DNA of 64,000 bases from assembly GCA_963836425.1 (NCBI GenBank), contig CAWIJJ010000017.1, positions 186,001 to 250,000 on the forward strand, read 5' to 3'. The notes beneath the pieces were generated by a model, which was not told the origin of the DNA, did not search any database, and was given only the letters and a program-made list of their open reading frames with translations. Both the position numbers and the translations under genes were made by a program. Below, one piece after another: positions 43,389 through 51,366 of this stretch. Source of the stretch: CAWIJJ01 sp963836425 (GTDB lineage Bacteria > Acidobacteriota > Terriglobia > Bryobacterales > Bryobacteraceae). How positions within the stretch are numbered: position 1 is the first letter of the stretch; each line of letters starts with the position of its first letter.

Positions 43389-43832
43389 ATGACCGCGGAA
43401 GATTATGCAAAGTATCGGAGGATGGCGGGCACGGACGTCGTGACCGGAGCAGCCATCGGGGGGGCAAACCACCGGCACGGACCGGCGGCACCCCCCCACA
43501 TGTTCGCCGCAGGCGAGGCGTTTTCCGATGTTTCCCGGATGGGGTTCGCGAGCGCGCGCGACACCGAAGCGGCCCAAATCGACGACGTGCCGATCTGGCT
43601 GGCCGCCTTGATTGCCAGCCGTTGTCGGGCCTCCGCCAATGGGGAGGGACACGCCGTCAGCTGGATCTGCATTTCCGGACGCGCCTACTATACCAACGCG
43701 GGAGCCGACGCGGAAACGATACAGCCGCTCGGGGTCCGGCTGGAGCGGGGACGCACGCTATCGGTGAGTTGGGCACCTGGAGAGACCGAATATACGCTCG
43801 AAATTTTCGGGGGACTGGAGCATTGCGCGTGA
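43389..43832 (+). CDS. Small unknown protein of the CHAT/subtilase locus
   Basis: 147 residues from the ATG at 43389 (AAGGA 7 bases upstream); an ATG at 43356 is the alternative. There is no signal peptide or membrane helix. The N-terminal half is Gly/Ala/His-rich (GAAIGGANHRHGPAAPPHMF). The C-terminal half (AVSWICISGRAYYTNAGADA, GVRLERGRTLSVSWAPGETE) suggests a beta-rich domain. I do not recognise a family. The stop overlaps the next GTG start (GTGA), so the two are coupled. Confidence 0.6.
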   Translation: MTAEDYAKYRRMAGTDVVTGAAIGGANHRHGPAAPPHMFAAGEAFSDVSRMGFASARDTEAAQIDDVPIWLAALIASRCRASANGEGHAVSWICISGRAYYTNAGADAETIQPLGVRLERGRTLSVSWAPGETEYTLEIFGGLEHCA

Positions 43833-44038
43833 AGAAATCGGCTGTTCGGAGACAAGGCGCGCCCGTTCCAACGCCCGCCGCCAGAACGCGTAACATCGAA
43901 GAGGAGTTTTTCACCGAGTTGCGTCACCGGCGCAAGCGGCTGGATCATTGGATCCGGGTGCTGTACGCCGAGGCGCAGAGGGAATCGCGGCAGGGGCGGT
44001 CACGGGCCGGAGTCCTGCACCGGCCCGCGGCGGATTAA
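43829..44038 (+). CDS. Small basic helical protein, unknown
   Basis: 69 residues from a GTG at 43829 with GGAG 8 bases upstream, overlapping the preceding stop. The product is strongly basic (VKKSAVRRQG, ELRHRRKRLDHWIRVLYAEA) with one amphipathic helix and no membrane segment. It could bind nucleic acid or act as a peptide partner. It is the last gene of the block running from the zinc-finger gene and ends 3 bases before the convergent DUF2961 gene. Confidence 0.5.
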   Translation: MKKSAVRRQGAPVPTPAARTRNIEEEFFTELRHRRKRLDHWIRVLYAEAQRESRQGRSRAGVLHRPAAD

Positions 44039-44041
44039 GGC

Positions 44042-45184
44042 CTAAGCGGTTCGAACCTGGGGAAGACGCGCTTCCGCAGGCGGCAGACCAGGGAAGTCCG
44101 TGAAAGGCGCGGCCTGATACCAGTAGGCGCACGAGAAGAAGTTGTCGCCCCGGTCGTTGGCGTGACCGTGCTCCATGGTGTGCTTGAGGTAGCGGTCGAA
44201 CGTCACCGGGTTATCGCCGTGCCAGCGATAGCATAGGTAGCGGCCTCCAGTCCGTTCGGCGTTGACGATCAGGGGCGCGCCGTACATGCGGTGCGCGAAG
44301 GGCTGCGCTCCGTCGCGTCCGCCGAAGTTCCAGCTTCCCAGGAAATAATCTTCCGATCCCGTGCCAACGATGGCAGGCTTCGTTTCGTCATCCACGAAGA
44401 TCATGTCGTCGCCCTCTCCCCACCAGCCGGGTGCGTTCAGCAACACGCCGAGAGTTACACCCATCAGGTGCCCCCGGCCGCGGGCTTCCATGTAGACGTG
44501 GTTCTGCTTGCCGTCCGGATTGAGCTTTTGGCCACCCGCGGCGGCGGGCACCGGCACGCAAGGCGCCGACTGCCGGTACTGCGCATGAAAGTAGAGAGCG
44601 TCGTCGGGAATGGACGGCATCGTCTTGTAATCGATATTCGAGTAGAACGAGCCGACCTCCAGCTTGCCTTCGTTGGTGACGGTTATCCGCGCGCCGCGGC
44701 GGTAGGGCATGGCGAAGTAACAGTTCAGTGAGCGCCCCGGCGAGCAGGCGAGGTACTGCGATTCGTAAACCTGGTAGGAATTCAGATTCAAGCCGAAGAA
44801 GTCCCCGACGGGAACCTCCACGCTGGGCTTCGAGTTACCGTCCCAGTAGGCGCGCAACACCAGTTCCTTCAGGTGGTCGCCGCTGCGGGCGGAGATGGTA
44901 AACCAGATGTGGCTGATCACCCCGGCCCCGGACGCGTTGAATACTTCGTAGACTCCGGCGGGCGGGATGTTCCAGGCATCGCGGTTCCCGCCCGTCTTGT
45001 CAAAACTGGATTGCTTCAGCGAACGATAGTTCAGCGCCCTCGAATAGGACGGCAACTGCGCGCTCTCGACACCCCGTTGCGTTTGTCCCTGGGCCTGTGC
45101 CGCGGCCGGCGCCGCGGCCGCCAATCCACCCGCCGTCAACAGGCGGTGGAGAAATCCTCGCCGGCCATTTCCTGCCGTTTCCAT
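44042..45184 (-). CDS. Exported DUF2961 (GH172-like) glycoside hydrolase
   Basis: About 380 residues from the ATG at 45184 (a GTG at 45196 is also in frame). The N-terminus is a twin-arginine signal (GRRGFLHRLLTAGGLAAAA). The domain has the conserved features of DUF2961: ISHIWFTISARSGD, YWDGNSKPSVEVPVGDFFG, AMPYRRGARITVTNEG and the GTGSEDYFLGSW motif, whose Glu is the likely catalytic residue in GH172 enzymes acting on fructofuranose/arabinofuranose glycans. It is coupled to the upstream SGNH hydrolase gene (stop at 45193). Confidence 0.85.
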   Translation of the reverse strand: METAGNGRRGFLHRLLTAGGLAAAAPAAAQAQGQTQRGVESAQLPSYSRALNYRSLKQSSFDKTGGNRDAWNIPPAGVYEVFNASGAGVISHIWFTISARSGDHLKELVLRAYWDGNSKPSVEVPVGDFFGLNLNSYQVYESQYLACSPGRSLNCYFAMPYRRGARITVTNEGKLEVGSFYSNIDYKTMPSIPDDALYFHAQYRQSAPCVPVPAAAGGQKLNPDGKQNHVYMEARGRGHLMGVTLGVLLNAPGWWGEGDDMIFVDDETKPAIVGTGSEDYFLGSWNFGGRDGAQPFAHRMYGAPLIVNAERTGGRYLCYRWHGDNPVTFDRYLKHTMEHGHANDRGDNFFSCAYWYQAAPFTDFPGLPPAEARLPQVRTA

Positions 45185-45192
45185 TTCGTTCC

Positions 45193-45936
45193 TCACTTTC
45201 CGATTGCCTGCGCGATCGCCTTCTCCGCCAGCGGCGCCATCACCTGGTAGCCGGCGGCGTTCGGATGCAATCCATCACCCGTCAATTCCGCTTTGAAGAA
45301 TCCCTTGTCATCCACCATGGCGGAAAAGTAGTCCAGATAGACGGCGCCCGACCGCGCGGCATAGTCCTTCATCCACTTGTTCAGCGCAAGGATCTTTTCC
45401 GGGGGCCGGGCCGCGGTCTGGGGCCGGTGATAATCGCAAACCGGCATCACCGACGACAAGACCACTTTTATGTTGTTGGCGCGCGCCATATCCGCCATAG
45501 CCATGAGGTTATTCTCGATCGATTCCAGGGTTACCGGCCCGATGTTGCCGCCAATATCGTTAGTGCCCGCCAGAATCACAACTGCCCGCGGTTTGTGGGC
45601 GATCACGTCGGGATAAAAGCGGAGTAGCATCTGTGCGGTAACCTGCGCGCTGATGCCGCGATTGATGTAAGGCTTGCCAGGAAAGAAACTGCTGCCGTTG
45701 TTGCCTCGACCCCAGCCGTCCGTAATGGAATCTCCCATGAACACAACGCGGTCTTCGCCGGCCGCGGGCGGCGGAATCTTCTGATTATCGGCGGCATACC
45801 GGCGGGTGTTGCCATAGTCGTTGACCAGTTGGTAAACGCTCTGCATGGCGTAAGGTATTCCGGGAGGCACGGGCGGCTGCTGCGGCGGCTGGCACCAGGC
45901 TGCGCCGGCCACAAGAAGGGCAAGCGGAATTCGCAT
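45193..45936 (-). CDS. Exported SGNH/GDSL hydrolase
   Basis: 247 residues. A signal peptide (MRIPLALLVAGAAWC) precedes the SGNH blocks: block I VVFMGDSITDGWG (nucleophile Ser), the Gly in INRGISAQ (block II), block III AGTNDIGG, and block V GDGLHPNAAGY with the Asp/His pair. Such enzymes often deacetylate glycans, which fits the coupled DUF2961 glycosidase downstream. It is divergent from the M28 peptidase gene across 47 bases. Confidence 0.9.
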   Translation of the reverse strand: MRIPLALLVAGAAWCQPPQQPPVPPGIPYAMQSVYQLVNDYGNTRRYAADNQKIPPPAAGEDRVVFMGDSITDGWGRGNNGSSFFPGKPYINRGISAQVTAQMLLRFYPDVIAHKPRAVVILAGTNDIGGNIGPVTLESIENNLMAMADMARANNIKVVLSSVMPVCDYHRPQTAARPPEKILALNKWMKDYAARSGAVYLDYFSAMVDDKGFFKAELTGDGLHPNAAGYQVMAPLAEKAIAQAIGK

Positions 45937-45949
45937 GTCCGATATTGTA

Positions 45950-45977
45950 TTTCACTCAAACTGAAGTGGGGTATTCT
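45950..45977 (+). promoter_or_regulatory. Promoter of the M28 peptidase gene
   Basis: TTTCAC (45950-45955), 16 bases, TATTCT (45972-45977), which ends 6 bases before the ATG at 45984. If used, the transcript would be essentially leaderless; no ribosome site is visible before this ATG. Confidence 0.4.
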
Positions 45978-45983
45978 GTGGCA

Positions 45984-47630
45984 ATGAGAAAACTGCTGGT
46001 TGCTTTGATTTTGTCCTGCCTTGCGCTCGCCCAGGTGGATGACAATGTCAATGCCAGGCTCCGAAAAGAGGAGGCCGAGCGGTCGCAGGTGATGACGACG
46101 CTGCACATGCTGACGGACCGTTACGGGCCGCGCGTCACCGGGTCGCCCGCCTACGAGGCGGCGGCGAAGTGGGCAGCATCGCAATTGACCAGGTGGGGCC
46201 TACAGAACGCGCGCCTGGAGCCGTGGGACTTCGGTCATCCGGGTTGGTGGAACGATCGCGCCGCCGGCTACATGCTGGCGCCGGTTCAGCAGAACCTCAA
46301 GTTCGAGGTGCTCAGTTGGACGCCCTCCACGAAGGGAACGGTTACCGGGGACGCAGTGCAACTGGTCACGCCTTTGGGCCCCGAGCCCCCGCCGGCGACC
46401 AACGGCGCCTCGGCTGCCGGCCGTGGCGGACGGGGCGGCGGGCCGCAGCGCCTCGGTCCAACCAAGGAAGAACTGAGCCAGTGGATGGCTGCGAATAAGG
46501 ATAAGTTGAAGGGCCGGATGGTTCTGGTCGGAAAGGCCGCGACAGTGCCGGTCAACTTCAACCCGCCCGTCAAGCGCCGGCCCGACGATCAGGTGAGACA
46601 GCAGTACGATCCCAATTCGTCCGGCGGCGGCCGGGGCGGCCGGGGTGGCCGCGGTACGCCGGGCAGGCCCGACCCCTCGCGCCTCACCGCCAACCAGGTG
46701 ACCGAACAGGTAGACGCCTGGCTGCTGGCAAACGGTGCGCTGGTGCGGCTGAACGACGCCGGCATGGAGCACGGGCTGGTGCGCGCCTTTCAGAACCGCA
46801 CGTATGACTCCGCCAAAACCGTTCCCACCGTGGTCCTGCGCAATGAGGACTTCGGACGCATCGAGCGCCTGCTTGCCGATGGCGAAGAGGTCCGGCTGGA
46901 ATTCAATATCGTGAATCACGATTACCCGGCCGGGAAAACGGCGTACAACGTGGTGGCGGAAATTCCGGGAAGCGACCGGGCGGACGAGATCGTCATGCTC
47001 GGGGGCCACCTGGATTCCTGGCATGCCGCTACCGGCGCGACCGACAACGCCGTGGGCGCTTCCATGATGATGGAAGCGGCGCGGCTGATTCAAGTCCTGG
47101 GGTTGAAACCGCGGCGGACAATCCGGATTGCGCTGTGGGCCGGCGAGGAACAGGGCCTGCTCGGATCGGCGGCTTACGTGAAGCAGCACTTCGGCACTTT
47201 TGAAGACCCGAAGCCGGATTTCGATAAGCTGGCCGCCTACTTCAATATCGATTCGGGCACCGGCAGGGTGCGGGGAGCCAGTATTTTCGGCCCTCCTGAA
47301 GCGGCCACAATCCTGCGCGCCGCCCTGGAACCGTTCGCCGACCTCGGCGTGGCCGGCGCCCTCCCGACCACCAGCCGCGCGACGGGCGGCACCGACAGCA
47401 CTTCCTTCAACAGCGCGGGCCTGGCCGGCATCGGACTGGCGCAGGACCCGATCGAATACAACAGCACCACCTGGCACACGAATCTCGATACGTACGAAAG
47501 AATCGTGCCGGAAGACGTGAAATCGGCATCCACCGTCATCGCAGCGGCGGTGTGGCACGTGGCGAACCGCGATCAGATGCTGCCGCGTTTCGCCAGGGAG
47601 AATATGCCGCCGCCCGTGACGCCGCGTTAG
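45984..47630 (+). CDS. Exported M28-family zinc aminopeptidase/carboxypeptidase
   Basis: 548 residues. The ATG at 45984 gives a signal peptide (MRKLLVALILSCLALAQ). A PA-like insert (~130-300) precedes the M28 zinc site: His/Asp in GGHLDSWHAATGATDNAVG, the catalytic Glu pair in WAGEEQGLLGS, Asp in YFNIDSGTG, and His in TTWHTNLDTYERI. Two RGG-rich tracts (around AGRGGRGGGP and GRGGRGGRGTPG) lie in or near the PA insert. It is predicted to be a periplasmic or secreted peptidase. It is followed 6 bases later by a lipoprotein gene. Confidence 0.9.
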   Translation: MRKLLVALILSCLALAQVDDNVNARLRKEEAERSQVMTTLHMLTDRYGPRVTGSPAYEAAAKWAASQLTRWGLQNARLEPWDFGHPGWWNDRAAGYMLAPVQQNLKFEVLSWTPSTKGTVTGDAVQLVTPLGPEPPPATNGASAAGRGGRGGGPQRLGPTKEELSQWMAANKDKLKGRMVLVGKAATVPVNFNPPVKRRPDDQVRQQYDPNSSGGGRGGRGGRGTPGRPDPSRLTANQVTEQVDAWLLANGALVRLNDAGMEHGLVRAFQNRTYDSAKTVPTVVLRNEDFGRIERLLADGEEVRLEFNIVNHDYPAGKTAYNVVAEIPGSDRADEIVMLGGHLDSWHAATGATDNAVGASMMMEAARLIQVLGLKPRRTIRIALWAGEEQGLLGSAAYVKQHFGTFEDPKPDFDKLAAYFNIDSGTGRVRGASIFGPPEAATILRAALEPFADLGVAGALPTTSRATGGTDSTSFNSAGLAGIGLAQDPIEYNSTTWHTNLDTYERIVPEDVKSASTVIAAAVWHVANRDQMLPRFARENMPPPVTPR

Positions 47631-47636
47631 GGGCAG

Positions 47637-48452
47637 TTGGTCGGAACATCAGTGCCCGCAACCGTTCTCAATCACGAGCCCTCCTGGACATGCCGAACCG
47701 CGATTGGGCCGGCGGCGGCTGCCTTGTTAGGTCTTGTGCTTGCCGGTTGCGGCCGGCCCGCACCCCGCGCCGCGATCGATCCGGAACTTGCTTCCTGCGT
47801 CCCGGCAAGCGCTCAAATCGTGGCGGGAATCCGCCTGGACGAGCTGCGGAGCTCCGCTGTTTACGGCCGCTTGCCCGAATCGGCTCGCGCTTTGGCCGGT
47901 AGCATGCCCGGCGCTTCCGACCTGCTGCTGGTTCTGAGCACGGAGGGCCTTCTGATCGCGGCGCGAGGCGAGTTTCGCAGTGCTCCTGCCGGTGCCACGC
48001 TGCTGACAGCGCGGCTGGCGCTTTCCGGGGCGCCGGATGCCGTTGGGGCGGCTACCGCGGCTTATCGCACCCGACCTCCCGCGGCGGCCGAACTCATCAC
48101 GATCGCGGAAACGCCGGCGGCCCAATTTCCCGTCTGGATAGCCGCCCGCGGATCGGCATCACTCCCCCTTCCGGGCAACCTGCGCAACCTGAACAATTTT
48201 CTGCATTCGACTCTTTACACCACTGCCGGGATGCGACCAGCCGACCCGTTCACGCTGGATGTCACGGGCGTCTGCCGTTCCCCGGAGGCTGCGCAGCGCC
48301 TCGAAGAAACGCTGCGCGCGTTTCTGTCGCTCTCGGGCGCCGCCGGCCAGCGTCCAGCCCTGCTCGATTCGCTTAAATACCACACCGAGGGAGCCGCGCT
48401 GCGGATTTCGGTTACAGTACCGGTTTCCGCGCTCGATGCGCTCTGGCGCTGA
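47637..48452 (+). CDS. Lipoprotein of unknown function
   Basis: Up to 271 residues from a TTG at 47637; a GTG at 47652 is an alternative. A hydrophobic segment and lipobox (AALLGLVLAGCG) lie ~35 residues in. The mature part (IVAGIRLDELRSSAVYGRLP, DLLLVLSTEGLLIAARGEF, PADPFTLDVTGVCRSPEAAQ) resembles the DUF3352-like/periplasmic 'how much can it bind' proteins seen in Acidobacteria, but I cannot name a family. It lies between the M28 gene (6 bases) and the metzincin gene (46 bases). Confidence 0.6.
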   Translation: MVGTSVPATVLNHEPSWTCRTAIGPAAAALLGLVLAGCGRPAPRAAIDPELASCVPASAQIVAGIRLDELRSSAVYGRLPESARALAGSMPGASDLLLVLSTEGLLIAARGEFRSAPAGATLLTARLALSGAPDAVGAATAAYRTRPPAAAELITIAETPAAQFPVWIAARGSASLPLPGNLRNLNNFLHSTLYTTAGMRPADPFTLDVTGVCRSPEAAQRLEETLRAFLSLSGAAGQRPALLDSLKYHTEGAALRISVTVPVSALDALWR

Positions 48453-48498
48453 AGACATCGGCTATCCTCTATGGAGGGCTCCGAGGGACGAAGCTACC

Positions 48499-51366
48499 GT
48501 GTCCGATACAGCGATCACCCGCCGCGATCACGTTCTCGACTGGAAGCGCGAAACCACGCAGAACCACGTCTTCCAGCTTCAGCCGTTCAAAGGCTACATC
48601 CTCGAGGTCGAGGACGTCCATTTCCATCACGACTCCGCGGTGTTTCTTCCCGATTACGGAGACGCGCCCGACCCGGCCCGGATCACCGGCCTGAGCGTGC
48701 TGGCGGCCGCGTACACACACGCGGACAAGAATCCGACCCACAAACTGCTTGACGCCGGCCACACCGATACCAGCGGGCAGGACGCTTATAATCTCACCCT
48801 TTCGGTGCAGCGCGGCGACAGCGTGCTGCATGCCTTGCTCGGGAACCGCTCCTCGTGGGTGTCGGTCACGCTTGCCAAGCACAAGGTGGAAGACTACCAG
48901 CAGATCGTCAAGTGGACCTCCTGGGCGTACGGATGGGATTCGGATCCCGGCGCGATCGACAACGTGCACGGTTCCAAAACCACCGAGGGCGTGAAGGGAT
49001 TCCAGAGAAATTACAACGAGACGTTTGGCGGTTCGCTGGCAGTGGATGGCGTGGTTGGGGAAAAGACCTGGGGCGCGATCTTCGACGTGTATATGGACTA
49101 CCTCAAGAAGATCCTTGAGGTAGACGACGCCGGACTTGCCGCCGCGAGGGCGAAACTCAATTTCGTGGACCCGAAACGGGTGGGCTGCGGCGAGAATTTT
49201 CCCATTGAGGCGCCCAGGCAGAACAATTACCGGAGCAAGATCAACCGGCGCGTGGAACTTCTCTTCTTCGAGCCGGACCAGGTTCCGAAACTCGACTGTC
49301 ATCCGGGCTCGGGCTGCAATGCCATTCTGTGCGAAGTGTACAACCCCAAGATGTACAAGTACACGCACATTACGCCTGTGCCCAAGCCGCCCAAGGATCC
49401 GAAGTACGACCTGACCAACGTCAAGAGCCCGGACCACATCGCGCCCGAAAAAGAAAAGATCAAGATCGAATACGATATTGTCAACGTAGACGCGGTGATT
49501 ACATCCGGCAAGCTCGAGATCTTCCGCAAGAAAGATAACAAGCTGCTCAAGAAATTCGACCTGACTCCGGCGCAATACACCGAAGGCCATCACGACGATT
49601 TTGAGTGGGACGGCGCGGTCACCAAGGACGCGGAATTTCCGGATGGATTCGTGACCATCGAGCACTCCGACTACGTCGCCAAGGTCACGGTCAGCGGCCC
49701 CAAGGGCGACCGCACCGGGTCCACGGAAATCAAGGTCGAGCTCAAGGAATTCAAGGTGGAACTGGCGCCTAAGGCGGTGCTGACGAAGGACCCCGACAAA
49801 GCAGTTTATGACCTGATCGGGACCATCCCGGCCGGATCGCTGGTGAAGATTAAGCTGAAGAGCAACATCTTCACGATCACGGCGGGCGACGAGATGGGCG
49901 ATCAGACTGCCTACACGGAATACGAAAAGCTCTGGAGCGGAGGGCCGCGGGTGCCTTTCTATGCCACCGCCACGGTGATCGATTCCAAGGGCAACGCTGT
50001 GGTGTGCGGGAAGGCGATGGGTCGCGCCAAGGTGCTGTGGGACTTTACCGATCCCAAGCAGTCGCTGGATACGTATCTTGCCGTTCCGCTCACTGCCCCT
50101 CCGGCGGTGAACCAGTCGCAAGGCGCCAAACCGTACATCGACAAGGCGCTCAATTACGATAAGGCCGCGACACGCCCCAAGAACGGCGACAACTGCCACA
50201 TCGACCGCGGTGGAAAGCGGCTTTCCGCTTCGGGACCGCCGATCTTTCACGGAGCCGACGGCGGCACGCAGAACTTTCCTTTCACTGTGAACAAAGGATC
50301 CACGCGGTTCTGGGGATGCTTCGCCAACTTCGAGAAGTCCGGGGCGGACGAGGGACGCGCCGGGGCGATATTCCGGCCCGCCCGGCAGGCCGGCGACAAT
50401 TATTCCATCACCGCCTATCTGGACTTGACGGCCAGTCTCGACACTGCCGACGACACGCCCACGGGGGCGCTGAAACAGGTGAAAGTGGGCGATTTCGAGA
50501 TCTGGCGCCTGGTCAACCTGGCGGAACATTTCAAAAAGGGGTCGCAGACGACGGGCACGATGCCGACTTTCGCCGAGTATTATGCCGACGGCTTCATTGA
50601 AGTGAAAGACGACCGGGGCGGCGTGAAGGACCTGACCAAAGCGCAATACGATCCGGCATTTACCGCCGCGTTTGCCTTGGCCGGGGGCAACGCGCTGATT
50701 CGCAAATACGGCCTGGTGCCCGGCAGCCAGTGGGACGCTCCGGTGCCGGCCACGCCGCCCCCCAGCCCGTCTCCCAGCGTCTGGATCGCCACCTTCCGCC
50801 CGTACACCGACTTCAAGACCGCGGTCTCGGCGGGCGAGAGCAAAACCGGCGCGGCGCTGCAAGCGCTCCTGAATTCCAACAATGTAGGCACCGCCAGCAA
50901 CTACCACTCGCGGGTCCAGACGCTTGCCAAATCGACAGGCGACGAAATGTGCCGCGCCATGTCCACCAAGGACGGGCTCACGATTCTCCAGTTCGGAGGC
51001 ACCAGCAACCTGGAGGGCGCCACGGGAAGCTCCGGCATCAACGGCCGGGCCGTCAGCCAGAATGGCGCGGCGAATCGCTCCAAGGCGGGATTCCTGTTGT
51101 GCCAGACCGACGCCCAGGCGGCGCAGACCCCCGCGCACGAGATCGGCCACCTGATGTTTCTGCCGCACGCTCCCAGTTTGAAGAGCGACGGCACGGCACG
51201 CACGGACGACATCGGCCAGGTACCCGATTTCCACGACGGCAAGAACATGAACTGCGTGATGTCCTACACGCGGCCGCGTCCCGGTTTCTGCGGGCTGTGC
51301 CTGCTCCGGCTCCGGGGGTGGAAGGGAGACCAGTTTGACAAGAACGGACCGAAGGTCACGAAATAG
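48499..51366 (+). CDS. OmpA-like/peptidoglycan-binding/metzincin-type protease
   Basis: 955 residues from a GTG at 48499 with GAGGGA upstream; no signal peptide. Residues ~25-115 are OmpA/MotB-like (LLDAGHTDTSGQDAYNLTLS). Residues ~145-205 are a peptidoglycan-binding helix domain (TEGVKGFQRNYNETFGG, VDGVVGEKTWGAI), followed by GCGENFP and NRRVELLFF motifs. The C-terminus has a zinc-protease site His880-Glu881-x2-His884-x5-His890 (HEIGHLMFLPH) and a Met-turn (CVMSY, Met921), metzincin-like. Lack of a signal peptide plus cell-wall binding suggests delivery by a secretion machine, by analogy with T6SS-linked proteins. The gene overlaps the next by 32 bases. Confidence 0.82.
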   Translation: MSDTAITRRDHVLDWKRETTQNHVFQLQPFKGYILEVEDVHFHHDSAVFLPDYGDAPDPARITGLSVLAAAYTHADKNPTHKLLDAGHTDTSGQDAYNLTLSVQRGDSVLHALLGNRSSWVSVTLAKHKVEDYQQIVKWTSWAYGWDSDPGAIDNVHGSKTTEGVKGFQRNYNETFGGSLAVDGVVGEKTWGAIFDVYMDYLKKILEVDDAGLAAARAKLNFVDPKRVGCGENFPIEAPRQNNYRSKINRRVELLFFEPDQVPKLDCHPGSGCNAILCEVYNPKMYKYTHITPVPKPPKDPKYDLTNVKSPDHIAPEKEKIKIEYDIVNVDAVITSGKLEIFRKKDNKLLKKFDLTPAQYTEGHHDDFEWDGAVTKDAEFPDGFVTIEHSDYVAKVTVSGPKGDRTGSTEIKVELKEFKVELAPKAVLTKDPDKAVYDLIGTIPAGSLVKIKLKSNIFTITAGDEMGDQTAYTEYEKLWSGGPRVPFYATATVIDSKGNAVVCGKAMGRAKVLWDFTDPKQSLDTYLAVPLTAPPAVNQSQGAKPYIDKALNYDKAATRPKNGDNCHIDRGGKRLSASGPPIFHGADGGTQNFPFTVNKGSTRFWGCFANFEKSGADEGRAGAIFRPARQAGDNYSITAYLDLTASLDTADDTPTGALKQVKVGDFEIWRLVNLAEHFKKGSQTTGTMPTFAEYYADGFIEVKDDRGGVKDLTKAQYDPAFTAAFALAGGNALIRKYGLVPGSQWDAPVPATPPPSPSPSVWIATFRPYTDFKTAVSAGESKTGAALQALLNSNNVGTASNYHSRVQTLAKSTGDEMCRAMSTKDGLTILQFGGTSNLEGATGSSGINGRAVSQNGAANRSKAGFLLCQTDAQAAQTPAHEIGHLMFLPHAPSLKSDGTARTDDIGQVPDFHDGKNMNCVMSYTRPRPGFCGLCLLRLRGWKGDQFDKNGPKVTK

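Noticed and set aside
46200..47558. A long minus-strand frame across the M28 peptidase
   Set aside because: It is a codon-bias shadow of the M28 gene, with no recognisable motif.
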